Assembly: GCA_938083505.1 (NCBI GenBank)
Contig: CALKCF010000002.1
Coordinates: 90,874-154,873 of the forward strand
Reading direction: 5' to 3'
Length of the DNA: 64,000 bases
Source: an uncultured archaeon
Lineage (GTDB): Archaea; Thermoproteota; Nitrososphaeria_A; Caldarchaeales; Wolframiiraptoraceae
This document shows positions 53,260 through 62,398 of the stretch, piece after piece (the stretch's first letter is position 1; every line of letters starts with the position of its first letter). The notes under the pieces are model-generated. The model ran no database searches, was not told the origin of the DNA, and saw only the letters and a program-made list of their open reading frames with translations. The position numbers and the translations under genes were made by a program.

Positions 53260-54633
53260 ATGGTAACACTAACCACATCAGGCTCTGTTTTGAGTTACAC
53301 CCCAAGTTTTGAACTTTTAAATAGGTGGGTAATCGAAAAGCAAATTTGTTGTTATTGTGGCACATGTGCAGGTGTATGCCCCAGGATAGTATTGAATGGA
53401 AAAGTTCCAAGACTCATAGATTACTGTTCCGAGTGTGGAAATTGTTATAAATACTGTCCCCAGACCTACACACCTGTTAATGAATTTGAGAGAAAAATAT
53501 TCCCTGGCACAAATAAGGAAGAATATTTAGGATACTACGAAAAATGCATATTTGCACAAAGTACCGATAAAAGCATACTTTCCGTAGCGCAAAACGGAGG
53601 TTTAGTGAGTGCATTATTAATTCATGCATTGGAGACCGGGCTAATAGATGGCGCCATTCTGACAATAACTGACAAAAATTGGATGCCTAAGCCCATGCTT
53701 GCTAGAACCCCTGAAGAAATAAAGAGGGCGGCTGGCTCAAAATATGTTATGTCCCCAAATATGTTGATTTATCGCGAAGTAATTAATGATCCGACGATTA
53801 AAAAGGTCGCTGTCGTAGGACTTCCATGCCAAATTAGGGCTGCAAGGAAGTTACAAATGGAGCCTATAATCCCTGTTGAGAATGGAAAGATCGAGTTTAT
53901 AATCGGATTATTCTGCCACAGGAATTTTTCCTATGAGGGTCTATTGGAGACGGTTAAAAAGATTCTAAACATCGATCTCTACGAGGTAAAGAAGTTCGAT
54001 ATACGGAAGGGAAAGTTCACGATCCTCACCCAGGAGGGTAAACAAGTAGAGTTACCTGTAAAAGAGCTCAGCAAACATTCTTGGTCGTCGTGCGCTTCCT
54101 GTACTGACTTCACGGGAAGGTTGGCGGATATATCTGTCGGCAATGTTGGCATCATAGACGTCGATTGGAGCTTGGCTATAGTCAGGTCTAAGAAAGCCAT
54201 GGAGCTCCTAGATAGTGCAGTGAAAGCTGGAAAGCTGAGAATAGCCGAGGGTAAAGATGCTATAGAAGTAATATTAAAAGAGGCACAAAAGAAGGCAGAG
54301 AGGCGGGAAAAGGTTAGTGAGCTACTGTACCAATACTTCTCTGAGCTTGGCATACCTTCAGACGAGGTGCGTGCATACTTTACTCTGCTGACACTAGGAG
54401 GTGCCAGTTCTGAAGAGCTCTCAAAAGCACTCAACATTGGTGGGGCAGAATTAGATGCAATTCTTGCGAGGCTCTGTGAAAAAGGATGGACAGTTAAGCA
54501 TGAAGACCGTTATATACCTACTAGACCGTCTCTCGTTCTACGAATTGAAGTGACAAAGTTCCACAATTTAATCAAGAAGGTTTTAGAGAAAGAGTCTGAG
54601 TTGGAGGGCATATACGCAAGGAAGTTTGGCTAG
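53260..54633 (+). CDS. FrhB/FdhB-family Fe-S flavoprotein with C-terminal winged helix
   Basis: The 457-residue protein starts with two ferredoxin-like cysteine sets (CCYCGTCAGVCP and CSECGNCYKYCP, about residues 27-70). The F420 hydrogenase/dehydrogenase beta-subunit domain follows, with GAILT, GSKYVMSPN, VAVVGLPCQIRAARKL and GLFCHRNFS; it carries FAD and further Fe-S cysteines (SSCASCTDF). It may pass electrons between F420 and ferredoxin. After about residue 370 comes an unusual helix-turn-helix-like tail (LLTLGGASSEELSKALNIGGAELDAILARLCEKGW). The partner subunit is not adjacent. Confidence 0.85.
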   Translation: MVTLTTSGSVLSYTPSFELLNRWVIEKQICCYCGTCAGVCPRIVLNGKVPRLIDYCSECGNCYKYCPQTYTPVNEFERKIFPGTNKEEYLGYYEKCIFAQSTDKSILSVAQNGGLVSALLIHALETGLIDGAILTITDKNWMPKPMLARTPEEIKRAAGSKYVMSPNMLIYREVINDPTIKKVAVVGLPCQIRAARKLQMEPIIPVENGKIEFIIGLFCHRNFSYEGLLETVKKILNIDLYEVKKFDIRKGKFTILTQEGKQVELPVKELSKHSWSSCASCTDFTGRLADISVGNVGIIDVDWSLAIVRSKKAMELLDSAVKAGKLRIAEGKDAIEVILKEAQKKAERREKVSELLYQYFSELGIPSDEVRAYFTLLTLGGASSEELSKALNIGGAELDAILARLCEKGWTVKHEDRYIPTRPSLVLRIEVTKFHNLIKKVLEKESELEGIYARKFG

Positions 54634-54811
54634 TCGCATCTACGCTATTTTTCATTGTTGAACGTCGCTTGCTCACATTATCAACTATTCCGTAATTGGT
54701 AGAGAATATAGAATATACTACGACATAATAAGGTTCACGCGCAGACTCTTCCATCAGCATCCTTAATGATATTAATAACTACCTCAACCCGGCCCCGGGT
54801 TCAAAAAATCT

Positions 54812-54918
54812 TGGCGCCCTTCGGCGGGTGGGGTTTTCAACCCTCCCATGGCCGGGATTTGAACCCGGGTCCGGCGGGCGACAGCCGCCGATACTAGACC
54901 GGACTATACTACCAGGGC
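54812..54918 (-). tRNA. tRNA-Asp(GTC) with a 29-nt non-canonical intron in the 3' acceptor strand
   Basis: The 5' acceptor GCCCTGG, anticodon arm GGCGG-CTGTCGC-CCGCC (anticodon GTC) and T arm CCGGG-TTCAAAT-CCCGG are standard. The 3' acceptor strand reads CCA, then 29 foreign bases (54820-54848), then GGGC, discriminator G and an encoded CCA. Removing the 29 bases gives CCAGGGC, a perfect match to the 5' strand. The junction folds as a bulge-helix-bulge: CGGC (63-66) pairs with GCCG in the intron, three-base bulges CA|T and AA|G are cut after the second base, and the intron forms its own GGG/CCC stem. The intron lies between positions 68 and 69. Confidence 0.9.
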
Positions 54919-55022
54919 TCCATCTGAATATGGTAAAAAGAACCTCTATAAAGCAATTCTTAAAGTTTTCTAGAAAATTAAGGTAGCAAGGATTTTATCC
55001 CAGCATAAAAGGTTTTGGCTAC

Positions 55023-55559
55023 ATGGAGCCAAGGGAGCTTTTAGGTATAATAAAGGGAAGGAGATCTGTGAGAAGGTTCTTGGAGAAGAGGATTCCTGAC
55101 GAGTGTCTGAAGCTCATAATGGAGGCGGGCATATGGGCTCCAAGCGGGAGCAACATACAGCCATGGCAGTTCATTCTCGTAAGAGACCCCATATTGATAA
55201 AGAAGATAAAGCTCATATCTCCAGGCCTATTTGGTAACCCTGATGCACTGATCGTAGCGTGTGTGGACAAGAATAGGTACGAGAAGGCTGGTAAGATAGG
55301 CTACACGCTGTCGCTCATGGACATATCCATGGCAACCCAGAACATGATGCTAATGGCGTACAGCCTCGGCATAGGGTCATGTCCGATAGCATCTTTCAAC
55401 AAGCTAGCCGTGAGTGAAATTCTCGAGCTCCCGGATAGCTTTGAACCTGTCTTGATGATCAGTTTAGGGTATCCTGAAGAGTGGCCTCGTCCTCCAGAAA
55501 GGAGGCCTCTTAGTGAGGTGGTTTATGTAGATGGTTATGGAAAGCATTATAGAGGATGA
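55023..55559 (+). CDS. Nitroreductase-family FMN oxidoreductase
   Basis: The 178-residue protein is an FMN-dependent nitroreductase-fold enzyme. The FMN-phosphate motif is GRRSVRRF at residues 12-19, APSGSNIQPWQFILV is at about 41-55, and ATQNMMLMAYSLGIGSCPIASF binds the flavin. The C-terminal SLGYPEEWPRPPERRPLSEVV is typical. Substrate cannot be predicted (quinones, nitro compounds, or F420/FMN turnover). The downstream gene overlaps its end by 29 bases. Confidence 0.88.
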   Translation: MEPRELLGIIKGRRSVRRFLEKRIPDECLKLIMEAGIWAPSGSNIQPWQFILVRDPILIKKIKLISPGLFGNPDALIVACVDKNRYEKAGKIGYTLSLMDISMATQNMMLMAYSLGIGSCPIASFNKLAVSEILELPDSFEPVLMISLGYPEEWPRPPERRPLSEVVYVDGYGKHYRG

Positions 55560-55836
55560 GCACTTCAAGCTCCTAACTTTTCTCATAGTTAGTGCAAGAG
55601 GTTGTGTTGATGAACCTTCGCTCTATGGACCGCTCAGGCTAATAGATGCTGCAGAGAGGTTAATAGGCCTGATGGACAAAATGGGAAAAGCTGACAAAAG
55701 GTTAATAGAAATAATGGAAACCATACGTGAAAGAAAGTTCAGCGTCATGAGTAATGAGGCGGAGTTTATCAAGTTGTTGGACGAACTTGTCTTAAGAATT
55801 TCAAGAATAATTAAAGAAACACAACTTACAAGGTGA
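55531..55836 (+). CDS. Small helical protein overlapping the nitroreductase gene
   Basis: A 101-residue, mostly helical protein without membrane segments. Conserved-looking features are a lone Cys in ARGCVDEPSLYGP and amphipathic helices LRLIDAAERLIGLMDKMG and EAEFIKLLDELVLRISRIIKE. It may belong to the small archaeal DUF6092-type family (recollection, moderate certainty). The ATG lies inside the nitroreductase frame after GAGGTGG, so translation is likely coupled and the products may interact. Confidence 0.6.
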   Translation: MVMESIIEDEHFKLLTFLIVSARGCVDEPSLYGPLRLIDAAERLIGLMDKMGKADKRLIEIMETIRERKFSVMSNEAEFIKLLDELVLRISRIIKETQLTR

Positions 55837-55971
55837 TCTCATCCCTACTAATCTCGAAAAACCTATCGTAGCATTTGCTCAGGGTTGAAAGTTCTTTTTA
55901 AAAACCTCTAATCTTTGTGAACTAACCTTCAGCGGACTTAAAAGGGTATCAGACATAAAAATGAAATTATA

Positions 55972-56046
55972 TAGCGGGGGATGGATTTGAACCATCGATC
56001 TCCGGGTTATGAGCCCGGCGGGTTATCCTGGCTACCCTACCCCGCT
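55972..56046 (-). tRNA. Initiator tRNA-Met(CAT)
   Basis: Acceptor AGCGGGG pairs with CCCCGCT, so the first pair is A-T, a mark of archaeal initiator tRNA. The anticodon stem CCGGG/CCCGG has three consecutive G-C pairs next to loop CTCATAA, the second initiator mark. T arm is GATGG-TTCAAAT-CCATC. No intron is present and CCA is not encoded; discriminator is A. Confidence 0.95.
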
Positions 56047-56150
56047 TCGGCACTAAGAATAACTTCGCCTAAATAAATACGTTAACGCACTAACTTTATA
56101 TTTAATAATAAATAATATTTATTAATGTAAAAAAGACATTAATTAAAATC

Positions 56151-57998
56151 ATGGTGTTGGGTTACAACAAGCTTCTGTATTTAGACTTGAACTCGGGTAA
56201 AGTTGAGGAGAAGGATGTTGACGAGGAGCTGGCATATGGTTTCATAGGTGGCCGTGGATGGGCAGCTTACATTGTGTTTAAGGAGCTTGATAACATAATT
56301 GACGGTCTTCATCCTTCTAACGTGCTTGTTGTTGCAACCGGACCGTTAACCGCCATACCATTTCAAAGTGGTGGAAAGGCAACGTTCGCAAGTATAAGCC
56401 CACAGACTGGCATATACGGCGATAGCAACGTAGGCGGCTTCTTTGGTTATAGGATGAGGAGGGCTGGAGTAGATGCATTAGTGATTAAAGGCGCATCTCC
56501 ACACCCCGTCTACTTACTTGTGGCCGATGGCAAGGTAGAGATTCATGATGCGGAGAAGCTTTGGGGCCTTAACTCGCAGGAGACCGATGTAAAGTTAGTG
56601 AATGAATACGGTGATTGTTCCGTCGCCTCAATAGGCACAGCTGGCGAGAAGTTGGTGAAGTTCGCTTGTATTAACGTAGACTGGTCGAGGAAAAGAATGC
56701 GGCATGCTCAAGCAGGAAGGACAGGGGTAGGCGCTGTCATGGGTTCGAAGAGGTTGAAGGCGATAGTTGCGATGGGTGACAAAGAGGTTAAGGTTGCAGA
56801 TGAAGAGAGGTTGAGGGAGGCTGCAAAGAAGCTTCAGAAAATGGTGATGGAGAGTCCAAATTACGAAGCCTGGAGAAAGTATGGAACACTGGCTACGATC
56901 GAATGGTCGAACAAGGCAGAATGTCTGCCGACGTATAATTTCCAAAAAACGGTTTTTGAGTACGCGGATAATATAGGCGGCGACGCCATGGATAGGGTGA
57001 GAGTATCTACGAGGAGTTGCTCCAACTGCATAATTCCATGCGAGCATGTTGTTCCGTTTAAGTTGAACGGAAAAGGTGAAGTTGGCATCGAATATGAGAC
57101 GGCAGCAATGTTGGGTTCAAACCTCGGGCTGAAGAGTATTGAAGAAGTTGCAAAAGCAAACTACCTGTGCGATTATTACGGACTGGACACTATCAGCACA
57201 GGCTCGGTGCTTGCATTCGTCATAGAGTGCTACAAGAGGGGGTTGATCACGGAGAAGGAGTTAGGCCTTGTGCCGGATTGGGGCGATATAAATGCCATAT
57301 GCAAGATGATAATAATGATCGCAAATAGGGAGGGCTTTGGTGATGTAATGGCAGAAGGCGTAAAGGCTCTAGCTGAGCGTATAGGCAAGGGCTCGGAAAC
57401 TTTCGCCATGCACGTGAAGGGTTTAGAGATCAGTGCTTATGATCACAGAGCCGCGACCGCCATGGCCCTAAGTTACGCAACTTGTGACATAGGTGCGCAT
57501 CATAACAGGTCTTGGGCGATAACCTATGACCTCGAGGTTGGTAGGGACAAGTACACAGAGGACAAGGTCAAGAAAGTCATCTACCTTCAGCACATAAGAC
57601 CGTTATTTGACATTTTAGGAGTTTGTAGGTTTTACTGGGTGGAGCTTGGTATCGACCCTAATGTTTATGCGGATGCGTACTCTGCAGTTACCGGAAAGGA
57701 ATTTACACTAGACGACCTCTTGTTTAGGTCGGAAAGGGTTTGGAATTTAACTAGGGCCATTGCAGTCATTCGCAAAGGTATAAGCATGAAGGACGACTTA
57801 TTGCCGGAAAGGGACTTCTCGGATCCCGTTCCAGAAGGGCGTACGAAGGGTGCAAAGCTGGATAAGGGTAAGTTCATAGAGATGCTGAAGATGTATTACA
57901 CTCTCAGGGGCTGGGATGAACTCGGCAGACCGACCTATGAGAAACTCATGAAGATCGGTTTGGAAGAAGTTGCCAAAAAGCTTTACGGAAAATCTTAA
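56151..57998 (+). CDS. Aldehyde ferredoxin oxidoreductase (tungsten-pterin enzyme)
   Basis: A full-length 615-residue AOR-family protein that oxidises aldehydes to acids with ferredoxin as acceptor. Domain 1 has GFIGGRGWAAYIV and GPLTAIPFQSGGKATFASISPQTG for the bis-pterin cofactor. The [4Fe-4S] ligands are CSNCIIPC near residue 288 and the Cys in LGVCRFYW near residue 493. YDHRAATAMALSYATCDIGAHHNRSW is a typical substrate-channel segment. It would oxidise aldehydes arising from 2-oxo acid decarboxylation, in line with IorAB. Start ATG is preceded by an A/T-rich promoter. Confidence 0.93.
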   Translation: MVLGYNKLLYLDLNSGKVEEKDVDEELAYGFIGGRGWAAYIVFKELDNIIDGLHPSNVLVVATGPLTAIPFQSGGKATFASISPQTGIYGDSNVGGFFGYRMRRAGVDALVIKGASPHPVYLLVADGKVEIHDAEKLWGLNSQETDVKLVNEYGDCSVASIGTAGEKLVKFACINVDWSRKRMRHAQAGRTGVGAVMGSKRLKAIVAMGDKEVKVADEERLREAAKKLQKMVMESPNYEAWRKYGTLATIEWSNKAECLPTYNFQKTVFEYADNIGGDAMDRVRVSTRSCSNCIIPCEHVVPFKLNGKGEVGIEYETAAMLGSNLGLKSIEEVAKANYLCDYYGLDTISTGSVLAFVIECYKRGLITEKELGLVPDWGDINAICKMIIMIANREGFGDVMAEGVKALAERIGKGSETFAMHVKGLEISAYDHRAATAMALSYATCDIGAHHNRSWAITYDLEVGRDKYTEDKVKKVIYLQHIRPLFDILGVCRFYWVELGIDPNVYADAYSAVTGKEFTLDDLLFRSERVWNLTRAIAVIRKGISMKDDLLPERDFSDPVPEGRTKGAKLDKGKFIEMLKMYYTLRGWDELGRPTYEKLMKIGLEEVAKKLYGKS

Positions 57999-58098
57999 AA
58001 CAGAGGAAAGTCTTTTACGAATGCTAGTAAGCACATCCTTAAATTCATGTCAACGTACAATAACTATTTGTGCCAACGTTGATGCTGAGGGGAAGAGT

Positions 58099-58488
58099 AT
58101 GAGTAAACCGACTGATATGGGCTCTCTGAAAGTCGGACACAACGTCATAATAGATGGTGAACCTTGTAGGATAGTCGAACTGGAGAAGAGTAAGCCGGGT
58201 AAGCACGGTTCGGCTAAAGTCAGACTGGTCGCCATTGGGATCTTTGATGGTGTTAAAAGGAGCATAGTAGGACCTGCAGATAGCAAAGTTGAGGTTCCAA
58301 TAATAGAAAAGAGGTCCGGTCAAGTTGTGTCGATAGGCGACGTGGTCAGCGTCATGGACTCCGAAAGTCTCCAAATAGTCGAGGTGCCGCTACCGCAAGA
58401 CGAGTCTTTGAGGAACAAGATAGAGCCAGGCGTTACTGTCGAGTACTGGACAATCATGAACAGACACTTATTAGTGGGTGTTAAGTAG
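58099..58488 (+). CDS. eif5A: Translation factor aIF5A (hypusine-containing)
   Basis: The 129-residue factor rescues ribosomes stalled at proline stretches. The modified lysine sits in KSKPGKHGSAKVRL near residue 36, followed by an OB-fold domain (VVSIGDVVSVMDSESLQIVEVPLP). The open frame reaches back to 57970 inside the AOR gene, but ATG 58099 has GAGGGGAAG upstream and starts at the conserved N-terminus (MSKPTDMGSLKVGH). It is 100 bases after the AOR gene. Confidence 0.95.
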   Translation: MSKPTDMGSLKVGHNVIIDGEPCRIVELEKSKPGKHGSAKVRLVAIGIFDGVKRSIVGPADSKVEVPIIEKRSGQVVSIGDVVSVMDSESLQIVEVPLPQDESLRNKIEPGVTVEYWTIMNRHLLVGVK

Positions 58489-58599
58489 CCCGTTTAATAA
58501 TCTTATATAGCCCTGGCCCTATCACTTATGCCTGGAATTATTCAGGTAATTTAACTGACTATATCCAATTAGAGCATTAGTCGCCTATAACTCACAGAA

Positions 58600-58950
58600 G
58601 CAACGTGTAGAAGAACATAAAGAGGGGCAGAGAGTTCGTCGAAACGTTAGAGTGGCAACTCCACAGTATACAAGACGCTGAGACAACTCATGAAAAAGAT
58701 GATTGAAAGACCCACATAGAAAAGATGGACGAGAAGGTTAGGAAGGTAGCAAATATATAGATGAAACCTATTGATAGGATGCATGACCTTTACTAAACTA
58801 ACTACAGGCTGGAGTTAAAAAATTAATATGTAGCTCCATATGCATTACAGCATAATGCCTACTATGCAAAGATACTGGATTGTTGTGAGGTACCTCAAAA
58901 TTGGTAGATCGTCTTAGCTTTTGGGAGGGCCTAGTAGAAAAGTTAACAAT
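58600..58950 (+). pseudogene. Eroded coding remnant
   Basis: One plus-strand frame gives protein-like text interrupted by stops: RGREFVETLEWQLHSIQDAETTHEKDD, then THIEKMDEKVRKVANI, MKPIDRMHDLY, TNYRLELKN, YVAPYALQHNAYYAKILD and VPQNW. The amphipathic helices suggest a former coiled-coil or DNA-binding protein. No family is recognised and no intact ORF above 60 codons is left between 58489 and 59075. Confidence 0.35.
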
Positions 58951-59075
58951 AGTCAGAAAGTGAGAGAAAATCCAATATTATGAGACCAGTGGAAGGTGCA
59001 GTTAGATATGACATCATACGTACAAAGTTTAAGCGGACAAGCCGCTTTGACCTAAGGAAGTTAAGGAGAATAGAG

Positions 59076-59363
59076 TTATCTGGCCTTACAGATAAGCATC
59101 CTCCTGTGAAATTCCGTCATCTTTAAGGTCCATTCTTTTGCCAGCTCGATTGCATAGCCCTGTAGCTTCCTATTTATTCCATGCTTTTCCCATTCCCTTC
59201 TCTTCTCCTCTATTTTTCTCCCTGAACTCCTCGTCCAGCTGTTCGGTGCTGAACACCTGGGTTTTGACACCCCTGGACTCAAGGAATCTGCGCACCAGGG
59301 GTCTTTTTGACAGAGCCCTCAGTACCGGGTACTCTTCAGAACCATTATTATAATCTTCTGAGG
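59076..59363 (-). pseudogene. Eroded gene fragment, minus strand
   Basis: Two minus-strand frames join into one stretch: YPVLRALSKRPLVRRFLESRGVKTQVFSTEQLDEEFREK, then after a single frame change IEEKRREWEKHGINRKLQGYAIELAKEWTLKM and a stop at 59076. The composition is that of a basic helical nucleic-acid-associated protein. Its upstream end runs into the start of the diverging nuclease-like gene at 59365. The family is not recognised. Confidence 0.4.
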
Positions 59364-59364
59364 A

Positions 59365-60430
59365 ATGTTTGTGCTGAGCGATCGCGTTATAGCCAGTATT
59401 AGTAATTTTCTTCCGGGCTTCAGAAAATATTTAGCGACGGATGAGTGTAAGGAGTTTCTGAAGGAGAGGAGGGAAAGAGAACATGAGTTCAGGAATCTGC
59501 TGGGCAAGGACACTATCGAGCAACTTTCAGAGCCAGACTTCAAGCGTATAATTTCTTCGCTATGGGCTTATAAGATATGGACTAAAAAAGATTACGTTGT
59601 CGATATGGTCTTGAAAAGTATCGACTTCAACACTCTGAGATCGGAGCTTAAGAACCTGCTTTATGGTGATATCCCTCTGGCTAAACGCTATGATAGGTTT
59701 TTCGAGGCCGTCAGGGGTATTGGTCCCTGCAGGCGTTACGGAGATCCTCGCTTTCGTTGACCCATCACAGTATGGTATCTGGAATGATAAGAGTAGAAAA
59801 GCCCTCGATATTCTGGGACTGGGAGAGATGGTGCCAACCAAAAAGTATAAGATAAGCGGCTCGGAATATGAGAAATTCCTTGAAGCATTGAAATACATCT
59901 CCAAGATCGTTGAGCCAAATAAAACAGAGACAGACTTACTTTACGTGCACCTATTTCTGTACTTCATAACCACTAAAAATGTGGGAGAGTATGGAGTCGC
60001 TACTGAAGAAGATTATTATTTTGACCATGATGAGATTGTTGAGAAGCTTGTTGAGTTAGGTAGCGGGCTGGGCTTCGAAGCCAGCAGTGAGGTACCGATA
60101 GCCAGAGGAGCCAGAGTGGACGTTCTCTGGCAGGCTAAAATAGCTAACCTCGGGGTCGTTAGTTATGTCTTCGAAGTTCAAAGAGGTGGGAGTATAGATT
60201 CTCTCATACTTAACCTACAAAAGGCCAAAAATAATCCCACAGTCCAGAAACTTATTGTGGTGGCCAACGCAAAGGACTTGAGGAAAGTGAGGGACGAAGT
60301 TGAGTCTCTGGGTGAAGAGTTTAGGAAATCGATAGTGTACATTGAGGTTAAAGATGTGTTAAGAACCTCAGAGCTACTGGGCGAGCTAAACATGATAATA
60401 AGCAAGCTCGAATTGGTGAAAAGTTTCTAG
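59365..60430 (+). pseudogene. PD-(D/E)XK-like protein, one frameshift
   Basis: ATG 59365 follows GAGGA. The first frame gives a helical N-terminal domain (to RFFEAVRGIG near 59722), where it shifts by one base into PAGVTEILAFVDPSQYGIWNDKSRKALDILG, a segment typical of restriction-endonuclease-associated proteins. The C-terminal domain has ARVDVLWQ... followed by SYVFEVQRGG, matching the Asp...Glu-x-Gln core of PD-(D/E)XK nucleases, then QKLIVVANAKDLRKV. Total length would be about 354 residues. A single frame change could be sequencing error, so the gene may be functional. Confidence 0.65.
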
Positions 60431-60566
60431 AACAACATTGCATTTTAAAAAGAGCAAAGGAAAAAAGAAGATTAACGATTTGCAGGCCTATATTTTCTTA
60501 ACTCGACCTGAACCTCTAAAATTTTATATAATTTTTACAGACAAGGTACATCGGTGGGTTTTATTG

Positions 60567-62168
60567 ATGGATAAGAAGGATTTGTTAAACCTGCTGATGC
60601 TGATAGCCGCATCATATGCTTTGACGTTTCTAATACCTCCAATGGACTTTCCGCTGTCTGATGACTATGTATACTACAGCGAAGTTAAGACATTCCTTAA
60701 AAATGGTGAGATAAAGATGTATCCATCCACGATGGCAACGTCTGTTGTTCAAATAATCGTAGGCAGTGCATCATCATCTATACTTGGTCTAACTCATAGA
60801 ACGTTGATGTTAACGACAATGCTCATAAGCATCGTTCCAATAATCTTCACGTACCTTTGGTTAAGATTATGGGCTGATAGGTTTGCATCTTTCCTTGGAT
60901 CCATTGTTATGCTTTTAAATCCTGTGTACTATTATCATAGTCACACATTCATGACGGATGTGTATTCTATGTCATTCATGGTGCCGTCGCTCTATTTCCT
61001 TTATACTGGTATTGTTAAGGGAAGCGATAGACGCATGGTGATCGGGGTTATAGTGTCCTTGCTAGGCTTTTGGGTCAGACAGTATGCCATACTCACAGTT
61101 GGCGGCCCGATACTATTCTATGTTTATAGATTGTTGAAGTATAAGAAAAACGATTTTACTCTTAGGCGCATCTTTATTCTGGTGACGATCCCGGTAATTA
61201 ACGTCTTAATATGGTGGGTGTTATTCCCGACACTTCATGACTTGGAACATGCATGTGTGTACGTCATCGGCATAGGTGGATGGGTTCCTAAGAATTTGCT
61301 TCAGTTCATACTTTTCTCAGGCTTTTTTGTCTTCCCAATGGGGTTTGTGTATTTATTAGGCGTAAAAAGGCTTGTAGAGGAATTTAATGGTTTGAACAAG
61401 TACTTCAAAATCCTTTTGGTTATGCTTTTTGTTACACTAATTGTATTTATGGTTTTAAGGACCCTCTACGGTCTCGGGAACAAATTTGTTCCAGCTATGC
61501 CCTTTGAGTATGCGACCGCAAACCCTAGAAGTGTTGGACCGGTACCCATATCGGGTTACAAGGATTATTTGTTTCCGTTGGAGCTCTGGTGGACTATCTC
61601 TGCGCTTTCTGTCGTGACTGCCTTCGGGACGCTTGTAGCTGGACTAAAAAGGCTTAATGAGGGGAGGTTTATACTGCTGTTTGCATTCATAGTGTCCTCA
61701 ATGGTTCCCCAGACTTTTTACGGAAACTTCTTTGATAGATACTACATGTTAATGATTCCGTTGATGTTTCCAGTAATCTTTAGTTTTGTTCAGAATCGAC
61801 GAATTCTAATACTGTGTCTTACTGTTACGGCCTTCATCATAGGCCTATGGTCGTATTACGGTGTGCATGATCACTTCTCGTGGAACTCTGCAAGGTGGGA
61901 AGGCATTAACTATCTTCTGAGCAACGGGGTTTCTGAACAAGAGATAGATGGCGGATTGGAGTACAATTCAAGGTTCTTCCAAGGATGCCAAAACATAAAC
62001 GTAACGCCCGTGAGATGGTACGGATGGGGATACAGTATAAGCGATAGCTACATAATTTCCTTGAACAGCATATTGGATGGTTACGAGGTACTTAAGGAGA
62101 TACCTTATTATAACGTCTTTGGCACCGAAGTCGGAAAGATTTATGTCTTAAAGAAGTCTGTTTCTTAA
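60567..62168 (+). CDS. Multi-span GT-C-type glycosyltransferase (PMT/ArnT-like)
   Basis: A 533-residue integral membrane protein with about 11-12 transmembrane segments. The first external loop contains the acidic pair FPLSDDYVYYSEVKTFLKNG (about residues 29-48), as in dolichyl-phosphate-sugar-dependent GT-C enzymes. Later loops are rich in aromatic residues, and a short external C-terminal domain follows. It may transfer a sugar to surface proteins or lipids. ATG 60567 follows GGTGGG and a TATA-like TTTATATAATT at about 60522; the frame is open to 60438. It is intact, unlike its neighbours on both sides. Confidence 0.78.
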   Translation: MDKKDLLNLLMLIAASYALTFLIPPMDFPLSDDYVYYSEVKTFLKNGEIKMYPSTMATSVVQIIVGSASSSILGLTHRTLMLTTMLISIVPIIFTYLWLRLWADRFASFLGSIVMLLNPVYYYHSHTFMTDVYSMSFMVPSLYFLYTGIVKGSDRRMVIGVIVSLLGFWVRQYAILTVGGPILFYVYRLLKYKKNDFTLRRIFILVTIPVINVLIWWVLFPTLHDLEHACVYVIGIGGWVPKNLLQFILFSGFFVFPMGFVYLLGVKRLVEEFNGLNKYFKILLVMLFVTLIVFMVLRTLYGLGNKFVPAMPFEYATANPRSVGPVPISGYKDYLFPLELWWTISALSVVTAFGTLVAGLKRLNEGRFILLFAFIVSSMVPQTFYGNFFDRYYMLMIPLMFPVIFSFVQNRRILILCLTVTAFIIGLWSYYGVHDHFSWNSARWEGINYLLSNGVSEQEIDGGLEYNSRFFQGCQNINVTPVRWYGWGYSISDSYIISLNSILDGYEVLKEIPYYNVFGTEVGKIYVLKKSVS

Positions 62169-62398
62169 CCTTCAGAACGTTATGTACGATAGCTATTATA
62201 AAGGCCGTGTAAGGTGTGAGTTACGCTCCTCAACACGATGCCGGAACTCCTGATGCATCTTTTTTACTTTTGGTTACGTTCCAATGGACTCGCCACAGAG
62301 CGGTTCATGTTCGTTGTTAAAAATGCTTTGATGCTGTTGGCGTACCTATACTTAAAATCTCCGTTTTCTAAGGTTTCATCATGAAAAGTTTCTGGGCA

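Noticed and set aside
54791..54811. Possible second tRNA piece beside tRNA-Asp, from a GAACCCGGGGCC stretch
   Set aside because: It contains no T-loop, acceptor or anticodon arm. It lies outside the mature 3' end and looks like G/C-rich trailer sequence.
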